Part shown: positions 23,901-35,900 of the stretch, one piece after another
Position numbering within the stretch: the stretch's first letter is position 1
Layout: each line of letters opens with the position of its first letter
Source of the DNA: Maylandia zebra
Lineage: Eukaryota; Chordata; Actinopteri; Cichliformes; Cichlidae
Assembly (NCBI RefSeq): GCF_041146795.1
Contig: NC_135184.1
Span: 4,296,967 to 4,360,966 of the forward strand
Direction: 5' to 3'
DNA length: 64,000 nucleotides
Notes under the pieces: generated by a model
What the model saw: only the letters and a program-made list of their open reading frames with translations
Told to the model about the DNA's origin: nothing
Database searches by the model: none
Translations under genes and position numbers: made by a program

Positions 23901-26900
23901 TGAGGTGTTCTGGACGTGGTGTTTAGAGCTTAAAGGATGGCTTAAGGATGAATGACATTTTTCTCACATAATTTCCATGAAGAACTAAACAAACAAACTT
24001 ATTTACAAAACTTTCAGTTGTTGTGAAGAAATATTTCAAAAAGTGTATCACGTTAAAGTACTATTGACAATAGAGAACTCAGTTATGAGCATGTTTTTTT
24101 CCTTCTCTCCTCTCTGTAAGAAAACAAGAATAATTTCTTTACATGATTGTCTTTCCATCCATATCCTTAGTTTTTTATTTCTGCCACTGGATGGAGCCTG
24201 AGCACACAATCATGAATTATTCAGTTTGTTTAGGCAAAAGTGTGACTTTACAATTTCTACGCATAACTTTAAACATGAAATATTAATCTAATAGTGATCT
24301 CAGTCATCTCTTTGTATTTTTCCATTAAAATCTGACACCCAAGCTGTTAAACTGTGACCTCTTTAACAAGGAAAATTGTTAAATAACAACACAGATTTAA
24401 ACTGCATTAAAATCTGAAAATAAGGTTCAAAGAAGGTATGTGTTGCTCGTTTCCAAGGCCTTAATAATGTTTCTCTGAGATCACCATACTTTCAATATCC
24501 CCACTCACTGAACCCTCAATTGAATAAGCAGAAGATAATGGATGGATAAATAAGAAAATGAATAATAGTTCCTCTTTAAATAACAACATTATTTGATTCA
24601 ATATTTCAGGATACGTAACTGTAGAATAATTACTGTACAGTCCTTCACTGGTCAGATTTGGTCTGTTTCCAAATCTGTTTTATGGACTCTTGTTTTGTTA
24701 TAGTATTCATTAACTGTCAGTGAGCACCATTTAATACTTTACAGTTTTACATTACCTGAAGTATGTTTATGTCACTGTGGAGCTAAACATATGGTGAGGG
24801 TAAATGATTTGTGCTGCAAGAATCTTTAAAAGAAAAAGCTTTGTGATCGTGTTTTAAAAGGAAATTCATAAGATTTTCTTCTTGGTCTTCTTCTTGTATA
24901 AAGTTACATATAAACCTGCTCAGCATGAGCTGAAAACAGGTAAATATACAGTCGAGTTCAAAGAGAAAATCCTGTAATCCTTTATGTAAATAATCAGAAT
25001 ATGTGAGAATTTACAAGAAATTCAAAAAACTATAAGCGATGACATCAAATCTTTGAATTTGTGGTATTGATCATGGTTTATTCTTTGTTCTTTTACTTTG
25101 TACTTTCTGACAGTTCCCATTTATTTGAATTGTTCATTAAAGTACCATTCAGTGATTGTTCTTTATAAATACCATGATAAAAATAAAATTTTTGCTGTGG
25201 AATAAATAAAATAGAAATATCTTAATGCACGTTCTCAGAGTTTCAGATCCCCGTTTAATGGTGCTGAGCCATGACCCATTTGGCAGTCTGTTTTGTGACC
25301 AAGTGGTAAAGGCATTGAAGGGGGAGTCACATTCAAATGGTGTTAGTGGTGCAAGGGGTGGAGGTCGTCCGTTACTCGATGCCGGCTCTAAAGGTTCCAT
25401 GGGATTCAGCGGAGGTGACAGGGATTTGTGGGCGCCAGGCTGGATGCAACACATCTGAGTTATATAACAGATAGTTGGGTGAGTCCAGGTCAGGGGCAAT
25501 TTACACTGTACTTAAAATGACAGACACCTCACAAGATGCATTTTAATATCATGGACATAGTAATTGTTTCATTTCAGTTATAGTTCACCCAGTTGAAGAT
25601 TTTTCATCCAAGTAAAACCAAACTGATTAATAAATAAAGGTCCACTTGTAATCTTCATTTGGACTTTTTTCACCCAGTTTCTATCTTCTATGTATTCAGT
25701 GTTTGAGTCAGTGGAGCTGATGACAACAACTTTTGGTTGAAAAATGTTAATAGTGTGAGAAGTACAGCTGTAGCTTGAAGTTACACTCATGTGTCCAAAG
25801 GTTGATTCTGTTCATCTGGACGTAGCGTTTTGTGGGAGAAACGTTTCGTCACTCGTACAGGTGACTTCTTCAGTCTCAGCTGACTGCAGGTTTCAATCTT
25901 ATAAACAGAACATTTGCATAATGACTGAAACCAGCCCACTGAAGGAACAATGGGCTGGGAGGTCAGTTCCTTAATCTTAATTATGCAAATTCTCATGACC
26001 ATTGATCAACAACCACTGACCAAAACCCGCTGCTCAAAGACCACTGATCAATGGCCATGAGTACCATTCACAGAGAGTTGGGGAATGGCTGCAATCACTG
26101 TAAGATGGCGAAAGATGATTGAGAATGCATCAAGACGTTACACTCATGTGCATGGACTTCATGTTAATTTTGGGCTTTTAATGATTTCTGAAACTGTTCT
26201 AATTCCTGGGTGGAATGATTGCACAGCGTACCTCTTTAACGGCTTTAAAAAACAAGAATTGGATGTACGATTTTGCATTTTGGGGGGATTTTCCTTAATC
26301 CACACAGGGTCAAAGTATAAATACATGCCCACTAATATTTGCCAAAAAGTTAATTCTGTTCATCTGGACGTGGGAGAAATGTTTCATCACTCATTCAAGT
26401 GACTCTTGGCAGAATTGGTAGAATTCATTTAATCTGGTTGGTTACATAGCACAAATGTGCAGTAGGCTTGAGGTCGGGACTTTGGGAAAACTACTCCAGA
26501 AGCTTAATGTTAGCCTACTTTATCCATTTCAAAACCAGTTGTGATGTTTTTTTGGGATCATTTTCCTGTTCGAACATGCAGCTGTGTCCAAGTTTCAACT
26601 GCCTCATAATGAATGTGAGTAAATGCCTGAACAAAACTGTACCAACTGTACAACAGTTACATCAAAGTCACCTTTTGGTTTGTGGACTTGAATTTATTAG
26701 AGCTAAGTGGCCATATTTGAATGAGATTGTAGATCATGAAGATAGCTGCTAATTTGTGCTAAGTGTCAGACTAATAAATAATTGGATCACCAACTTCTTC
26801 AACTAGCTAGTTCCCAGACTCCAGACATGTGCATCAAAGTCACCACAGCTTTCATTTCAAGATGCCAGCTTTTTAAACAAATCCAAAAAAGTAGAATTAT

Positions 26901-29900
26901 AAAAATATTTTCCACTGTGCAGTTGAATTGAGGGCATAAAATACTTAAAGAGTTTTTTAAATGTTTTTTTTTTTTAAATCAAACTTTAAACATGTTTGTT
27001 TCTGCAGTGAAATGAGTAATTTCAACAGTCTTGTGGGGATTGATGTACTTTGGGACAGCCTCAAGTGGCCGTTAGAGGAACTGCAGATTTTAGCACTGAT
27101 ATGTTGGTTTTATTTTTGGCTGTAGTGTGGAGCTTAGGTCTCGCACTAAATTTTTGCAGTTTATGTTGGGAGCTTTGATTGTTTCAGATTTCTTTTGCCC
27201 TTATTTGCATATCCACACTTCCACAGTCTGTCTTGTACTCTTCCTCTATCTGTCTCTGTGGCATTTGGCTGGCAGGATGGGATTGTGTTGTTGCCACCTG
27301 CTGTTGCCTGTCAGAGCTGTCTTGTGGGTAATTGTACATCAGGCACAGAGCACGTCTCAGGCAAAGGCTTGCAGGAGATTAGGTGCTGACCCACAATGTG
27401 AGCTGACAGCTGAGGAGTGTGAGCCAGCCACATATATCTACGTGTGTGTGTGTGTGTTTGTGCAGGGGGGCATGGGAGGGGTGTTGATAACTGAAAAAAC
27501 AATGTCGCAAGTAATGTAAGTAACAGTTGGCATTTATTTTGAGTCATGTTGTGTAAATGGTGAATGTTAGTTTCCTTTTCACTCTCGTGTGGTCTCCACT
27601 AACTCCTGAGGAACATACACATACATGCCAAAAGTATTCACTCACAAATCCAAATCACTGAATTCAAATGTTCCAATCACTTCCATGGCCACAGGTATAT
27701 AAAAATCAAGCAGGCAGGCAGACTGCTTCTAAAAACATTTGTGAAAGAATGGTTTACTCTCAGGAGCTCAGTGGATTCCAGAGTGAAACCATGATACCTG
27801 CAAAACAAGTCCAGTTGTGAAATTTCCTCTCTGCTAAAAGTTATTGGCATTATATAAGCGGAAGCAATTACAAACAACAGCCACTCAGCTATGAAGTGGT
27901 ACACCACGTAAAATCACTGAACAGGGTCAGCGAATGCTGAGGTACATAGTGCACAGAGTTTGTCACCTTTCTGCAAATTCAGTTGCTACAGACCTCCGAA
28001 CTTCAAACAGCCTTCAGATTAGCTCGAGAACAGTGCGTAGAGATCTTCATGGGATGCTTTTCCAGGGCCGAGCTTCTGCATCCAAACCTTACATTACTGA
28101 GCGCAATGCAAAGCGTCAGATGCAGTGATATAAAGCATGCCACCACTGGGCTCTAGAGCAGTGCAGATGTGCTTTCTGGAGTCATAATTCTCCTTCTGGC
28201 AATCTAAAGGATGAATCTGGGGTTGGAGGTTACCAGGAGAGTGTTGTCGGGTGGTTCTTCAGGAGTTGGACTCGCCCCCTTATTTCCAGTGGAAGAAACT
28301 CTTCAGCATACCAAGACAATTTGGACAATTTGGCGATGGCCTCTTCCTGTTCCAACATGTCAAAAAAGACATGGATGAGCGAGTTTGGTGTGGGAAACCG
28401 TAACTGGCCTCCGTAGGGTCCTGACCTCAACCTGATAGAATGCCTTTAGATGAATTAGAGCAGAGACTGTGAGAAGGGCAGGTTGAACATCAGTATCTGA
28501 CCTCACAAATGTGCTTCTGGAAGAAAAACTCCCATAAACACTCCTAAACCTTGTGGAAAGCCTTCCCAGAAGAGTTGTTGCTGTTGTTGCTGTTTACTTT
28601 AACAGCTGACATTTACATGTGCCCGTCTGCTGTTTGGTGCTTAGTGGGTGTAATAGCTTATTTGGTAAAACCTGCTTCCTGCTGCACCTGGAAGCTCAAT
28701 AACACAAGTCAGGCTGAGCCACACAGCAGAACATAGAACCAAAACAGAGAGATAACTGTGATTGTTTCTCAGGTTTATCATTATATAAATATGAGAACTA
28801 TCCAGTGATCAAAAAAGCCCAGCACATACACAGGTGTTATAAATTATTCCAGCTTTGTGGATTTGTGGAGTCAAGAGTTACAGGATGTAAACAAATGCCA
28901 AATGCAATAAAACTGTTATTGGGAAAGTGAAAGAACTGTTGGTCAAGCATCATGTCAGTGCCATTTGTGTGTTTAAATGATGGTGCTTACAGATGTAGAC
29001 GAACGTCATGCGACTCATACAATTTGTGTTTGTGGCGTTGGCTTCGAGGAAAGACTCAGTGCTGAGCTACTCTGTGTTCCCACAACAACTGCAAAGTTTC
29101 TTAAGAGTTGTGAAACCTGAGTGCAATGTGTGCCTAATTACTTACTGTGCATGTGTGTGTGTGTGAGTGACTCAGCTGTCTCCACACCGCCGGAACAGAT
29201 TCAGACTGACTGGAAGCACTTGAACCAATCAGATCACTTGGGATGGAGTGGGTGTGTTTCAGAGTGCACGCTCTGATTGGACCTGGGGTCCGCTGGAGTA
29301 TAAACAGCACAATAAACCGCCTATGAGTGTTTCATCACAGTCAAGTGATGTGATTAAGTCATACATAAAGAATAACAGTGATTACATCCAGACTTTGTTG
29401 CTTTTCGTCTTAAAAGTAGTTTACCAAGTTGAATGTTTTTAAGAAGAAAATTAACAAACGTTGTTGCCAAAACTGTACCTGGATAACCTTTACCTGTTGG
29501 CATCTCTCTGTTTTTGTCTATACTACAAAGTAAGCATATTATTTTTATGATAATTCCATAAAAATACTCCAAAAGGTACAAATAGCACAAACACGGTTAA
29601 GAAGTCCAGTTCAGGTGAAGCTGGCTGACAGCTACACCTCATCAGTCAAAGCTATAATAAATCGGTCAAAATTATTTTTTTGTACTACACCATAAATACG
29701 TTTCTACAGTAACGTCTCGTCTTTCGAGCTTCTTTTGACTCCTGGATTTTGCCTCTTGGTTTAAACACCCAGACAAATACAAAAGGGTGGAAACTGTTTG
29801 TCCGTAAGTGACAGCGAATTGGGGTCGAGGCCCACACAATGCTGAAAGGAAAAGGGCATGACAAGCGTCAAACCTTCCCTTGAGCTAAAAGTTTTGACAG

Positions 29901-32900
29901 CATCGATCAACACGCAGACAACATTGTGTTTCTTCTCCTCTGTTTGTCCAATGCATGTCACTGAAACAAGAGCAGGTGTGTTTAGGAGACCGTTGTTGTT
30001 GGATCGGTGTTGTTGATACAGGCTGTTGTTGTTGCCCCCCACCCCACCCAACTGCACCCAAACCAGCCCAACCTAGCCCAACCCCATCCCTCTGTACTCC
30101 TGATGGCTGCCGGATGGAATGTAGTGTGACTCGGTTATTTTTAGACGGGGTCACTTGAAATACTCCAAGCGGGGCTTCATTGAGGATAAACAGAAGCTGC
30201 TCTCGTGCAGTGTGTCACACTTAAAAGCTGAGCTTACCTCAAGCCTAGGTTTGCATTTTGTAACAACTGGAAAACATTTAAATTAGGTGTTTCTTTTTTT
30301 CTACCATTATCCGTGATCCAGTTTTTACCTGGCTGTTTTATTTGCACCATTTAGCCCTCTGAAGGTGCCTGAAGACCTTGAGATGTCTCCTGAAGACCAT
30401 GGGGCAGGATTGAGGTACAAATTTGTGTCCTGGAGAGGAAGCCAGAATAGATTTAAGGAGCAATGACTTGTCTGGTCTGCTAATCCAGATCCAGTAGAAA
30501 GAATTTAGCTGTTTTTACAGTTGGAAACATGCAGATATTTGGACAATTTTAGTTGTATTTGTCCCTTTATTGTAGGCTTGAAAACGCATGGATCTGAGAT
30601 TTACTGATTTTTTTGGCAGAAATGAAGGAGATGATGTAGCACTTTTAACTGAACAAACTCAAGTACTTTAAAGAAAAACTGAAAACTTTTATTTTTGGGG
30701 GGTTGGGAGGGTGACCTGAACTTACTAAAGAATCTCAACGTAAAGTTAGATCATACTAAAATTATTAAATTTATAATACATTCAACTTTTGATGTCAGTC
30801 TGAATAAAGAAGCACCACAGAACAGATGAACTTTGAAAAGTTGTGTCATTGGGCCATGTCTGTCTGTTCCACTGGTTTCTTATATAACTTGCTTGTTTTG
30901 GCTTCATACGCAGACACATGCAGACTGCTCTTTCACGAAGGCATTAAATGTAAACTCCATCAGCTGGAATTCTGATTTCTCGCTCTGTTAATATCAGTCT
31001 TTTTACCTGTGTGTCTCTACGCAGAACATAATCAGGTATTAGTTGCGTCAGAGTCAGGTTTTCTGTGGTAAACACCCACATAAACGGGGGGCAGACACAA
31101 GTGAAGAGCTGAGATGTTTTTGCCGCCATTCTTTGCATTGTTTGTCTTTCTATTTTTAAACTGCAGTCACTGGGCTTGTTAGAGGCTCAGATGTGCCGCT
31201 TTTCTGTGTTCTGTTGTTTCAGAGCCTTTTAGTTTCTATTGGACTATTGCCTGAATCCTTCATACATGTGACTAATAGTGACCCACCAGTGGATAACAGT
31301 GCTCAGTGGTGGTGTGTAAGAGTCTGGGGCAATGAAACATGATATAGTCTTTTCTCAACAAGTATCCAGCGTGCATGGGGCAGGAGTTTTGAGAATGCAC
31401 ATGTTGAAGGTTGACTACTACTTTAAGTTGTGCAAACACTTTTTGGTTAAATCTAAAGTCAGAAACTGGTGATATTCACTGGAAAATCTTGCAGATAGAG
31501 GCTACCAAGAAGTGTAAACATAAACCCAATATTCATACTTTTGATCGGATAATTTTTGGGGGAGTTGAAGGCTGGGTCAATGTCTTGAAATGTGTTTTTT
31601 TCCATTCCCATTGAGATTTTGTGGTGTGTTTACTGACATCATTGCTGTTGGTTGGTTGGTCCACTCGGTTGTGGACGTGAATGGGGGCAGTTGCCGATCC
31701 AATCACACATTTTCCAAGTCTGCTTGGGCTCCAAGGCTGCCTCAAGGAGTATGGGTTGTTGGTAAACTCTAGTGCAATGTCTGCATAGACAAGTCTGATT
31801 GGTCATCTTGATAAAAATCGAACAATTTTATTAAGGTCGCCTGTCAGTATACAAATGAGGATGAAAGATGGCTACTTGCCACCAGCTTACTTTTTAACGT
31901 GAAAAGTGTGTTACTCTGCTCAGAGAAATGGGTAGATTTTAACATTTCTTTGAAAGCGTTTTGGTTTGTTCCTTCACTTCTTGTGTCATGATTGCAATGA
32001 AGATGATGAGGTTAATATAATGGGTAGTGTTAACAAGTGTTAATGAACAGATTTCAAGATTTTAGCATGTATTTAGAAGGAATTTAGTCAGGCAAAATCA
32101 CACCTAGCTTCCCTTCTTCAGCCTTAATGCAACAACAGAATCAAGAAAGTCCCCTGAGCAGAAAGTTTGTCTGTCTGGTGACCCCCACCAGAAAGGTCAA
32201 GATCAAAGTAGGTCAAAACATCTGCTGAATGTGCATTCATTTCCCAGCTGATGCAAATATTACTGTAAAAGTCAAGCTGGATGGAAAACTAAATGGGATT
32301 TACTAATTTCAGAACAAGCAATCATCCATATGGCACTGTATCGCATCACATCCACGAGGCCTCTGTGTCAGCTGTAAAGCTGGATTTGCCAAAGAAATTA
32401 CCAAGCAACAAGCTCAAACAAACAAATGTGGTGAAACTTTACAGAAGAGCTGCATGTCTTTTTAGGGAGATGTCTGGCTTTCGTGGAATGGATAAATTCT
32501 TACCTTGTCAGCCCATCCATGTTGCTATAATTGCTTTGCAATTTTACTGTCACATGTTCAGCACACCATCTTGCCTGGAAAGCAAACTCCTACAGGGCGC
32601 TGGAAGTCGAGAGGGGATCAGCAGGTTGAGTTTTCGTCATCAGGGTTATGTGAGACAAGGCTGGGTGTGTGGGTCAGGTGGATGTAAAAGAGATACTCTC
32701 GCTTCTCGTGGCCTAGGTGCCAAACTGAAGCATGATTGTGGGGAGGGAGAATTGGACTGAGCTGCAGATAAAGTGGAAGTTTAACTGATAAGTTCTGACT
32801 GTTTAATTTCTATGGCTGAACTAAAACAGTTTCTCTTTTTCAACACAAATACAGGGTGTTTTTGGATCGTAGCAGATTACAAATTTATACAGACAATTTG

Positions 32901-35900
32901 GATTATCATTTTGAGTCAATGCAAATGATCTGTGTTGGGTCGGACAGTGTAATAAAAGTAAATATAACAACGACTTGGTGGAGTCCATCTTTAATGCTGG
33001 TCAAGGATGAAAGAATAATGGAGATGACTGCAGACATGGCACTGATTGTGTTAGTAAGCAAAAAAATGAGGTTCTGGGCAGAAGATGGGCTGCAAAGTGG
33101 CTTGCAGAAGTGCAGCAACTGTAAACAACTTTTCACCATATGAGATTTACCGGTTGCATGCATAGGATGGTATCAGTTAAATCACCTTAGTAGTCAAGTT
33201 TAGTTAGTTTAATGCTCTGTTTGTGAGACAGTGAAACTGTGAATATGGAGTTAAAAGCTGTGCAAGGAAAGAAGAAAACCAACCTTGGTGAAGATCGTTT
33301 CCAGTATTAGCAGCTGCCAGCAAATGCTAATATGCAATACTTAGGCTGAATAAGCTTTTCCTAAAGACCTGCCAAGAATAGGGATAAATCTGGGATACGT
33401 CAGAAATACCACATTAAGTCACACCGTGCTGGAAGTAATTTTTTTCTTTTACAAATGTCCCTTTATCAGCATGTGCTGGTAAATTTGTATCAAGTTGCAC
33501 TCAGAAAGAAAGAACAAGCTCATATTATTAGTGACAGACTTTCAGCGTAAGTCATTGGAGGTAAACGTGGCCTTAAGCTGCCAAACGCTGCAGAGCCACT
33601 GGGCTACAGTAGTGATCCTACTTGTATTTGTTAAGCTTCCCCTTCCACACTGTTTACTGCATCAATCATTCACTGGAGTTAAATCAGACTCAGAAAAGAG
33701 TTAGGTTCTGTGTAAAATGTAACACAATCTACAAAACTGTCAGTATTTTGATATTTGTTGGTTAACTGGTGGAAACCTGTCTAGCTGCTGTAGTAACTTG
33801 AGCCCCATCACCATTTCCCACCAGCTGTTTCCACCAGGACAGCTGCAACCACAGGACATGTAGTTTCCATCCTCAGCTGGATAAAGTGGGATATTTAATA
33901 TGAGGAACATGGTTGAGACATTTCCAGCTTTTACACTGACAATGACAGATTAATTTGGTCTGAACAACAGTAGAAATTTCTCTTAGTACACTATGCATTC
34001 ATGTTTGAACTTGAAATGCTCTTGTTTATTTTAGGTTGGATAAACAATAACAACAATCTGGGAAATGAGTCAGTAGGCTAAATAGACAGCAGGAAAACAA
34101 AGGTAACAAGCTACAGGTGAATTTAATCAAACACTAAAGAGGACAGGGCAAATACCAAAGGAAGGAAGCAGACACAGAAAGAAATATGAAGACCTAACCT
34201 TTAAAATAAAACAAGAAGTAAACCAAAAAGGAGACCAGAATAAACTTTGACAACGACGAGACAAAGGTGCAGGGTAGACTGAGGCTTTCTTCTGCAGAGT
34301 GATCACATTTCATAGGTATATTTTAGTGTAAGAGACTGCTCACACTGAGTTTGAGATTTTTGTAATAACTGGGTCCAGATTTATGCTTTTCTTTCTGCAA
34401 ATTTTTGCTATTTATTTCCATCATATTCACGAGAAGATAGTAGGCTAAACAGCTCTAGAAGTAGTATTTTGCTTCCTGTTTGAGGTCGTGAGAAAGCACA
34501 TCAATCTGATTTACGTCCAGATCTTGACTAGGCCATTACAAAATCTTTTTCTTTGTTCTTTGAGCCATTCAGAGGTGACCTTTCCAGAATCACTGTCCTG
34601 GTGATAGATGTTTCTGGTGTTACATTATACACTAGTAAATGCTCATTTATCACATTTTAGCTTTACTAATATTACGTTGCATTACAGCCTGGGGAATTGA
34701 AAGTAGCTAAGAGAGGAAAGATGACTTTAGCTGCCTCATACTCATATCTATTTATCACACATGACCTACACACGAGCCACACCTGTGCCTTTCATAGCTG
34801 TTTTATATCTGAAGAAAACACGAGAGGCTGATAGTGGAGCTTAAATAGGAGGTGATGTTCGGGAACTCCCATCCTGGAGCGGAAAGTTTTATAAATCATC
34901 AGGTGGCCCAGAATTCCCAGCAGTGCCACAGCATGGAAACCAGTTTCACATCCCTATTCCCATCCCACACCTGTCTGCACAGTCATCGTGCCAATGTTAT
35001 TGTAGGCTTCCTAATTTAAACAATGGCATTTGCATTGGAGTGGCTTTTTACTTGGACTAAAATTTATTAATGACCCTCAACGAAGCAGAATTTCAAGCCT
35101 CTGACAGCAATGTAATCCCCTTCTTAGTTTGTCAAATGCTGGTCCTATTTTTAATGCGGAGTCACCGTAAAGTGTGTCAGCATGATCTAGTCCAGTCAAT
35201 TTATTGGAGGGGACTATGAAAACAGACTAAAGCAAGAAATGCAACAGAACTAGAAAACTTAAAAAACACAGAACTCTGGGCAACAGACCCACGACCACGA
35301 CAATTTTAGCCTTTCATGTCTAAATTATGGAGGCTATTAGAGTAGCAGCATCATTAGAGCTCCAAATTTACATTTTAGAGGCCCATTGTTTCAAGCACAG
35401 TCAGGAGTGTTATCTTCAATTGAATTAACATTCCTCTGTCTTTGTCTCTTTATAGCTGGGAGATCATTGATTCAGGCCAGGACAGCCGGACTGGGGTTGG
35501 ACCTCAGCTTACTGACTCCCTCAGACTCTTCCTGCAAGAGACATCAGCTTTCAAAAAGCAAAACCCAGGCAAGGTGAGGCAGAGACGACATACCTGATGT
35601 ATGTCATGAACAAAGCATATATGTATACTGTATATATATATATATTTAGTATAACAATTAGTTAATAAATTATTGAAATCTGTATAAAACAATTCTACCA
35701 TTCAGCATTGTTGGAAAATACCTGTTTGCTTTATAACTTCACTGTCTGTAATTTGTGTCTGAAGCTGAAGCTTGGAGGGATTTTGCATATCTGTAAAACC
35801 AGAAATACTAAAACAGTTTATTGTTGAGGGGGAGTTTAGTTTGTAACTGACAGCAAAAAGTTCTTTGTTTTTGCCTCTCTGTTTTAGTTTTGCCTGCTGG

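Larger units (their letters stand above)
18648..35455 (+). other. retreg1: retreg1 intron 3 (16.8 kb, repeat-rich)
   Basis: The largest intron, splitting the two RHD hairpins. It holds LINE, Tc1 and other repeat remnants, given as separate entries. Gaps between them (about 20.1-22.0, 23.9-25.8, 28.6-34.0 kb) have no gene I can support; frames there are short or low-complexity. In mammals an alternative promoter in the equivalent intron makes the short isoform; its first exon was not found by eye here. Confidence 0.75.

Noticed and set aside
32293-32760. 155-codon plus-strand frame in retreg1 intron 3
   Set aside because: No domain, no homologous wording, intronic; treated as chance.
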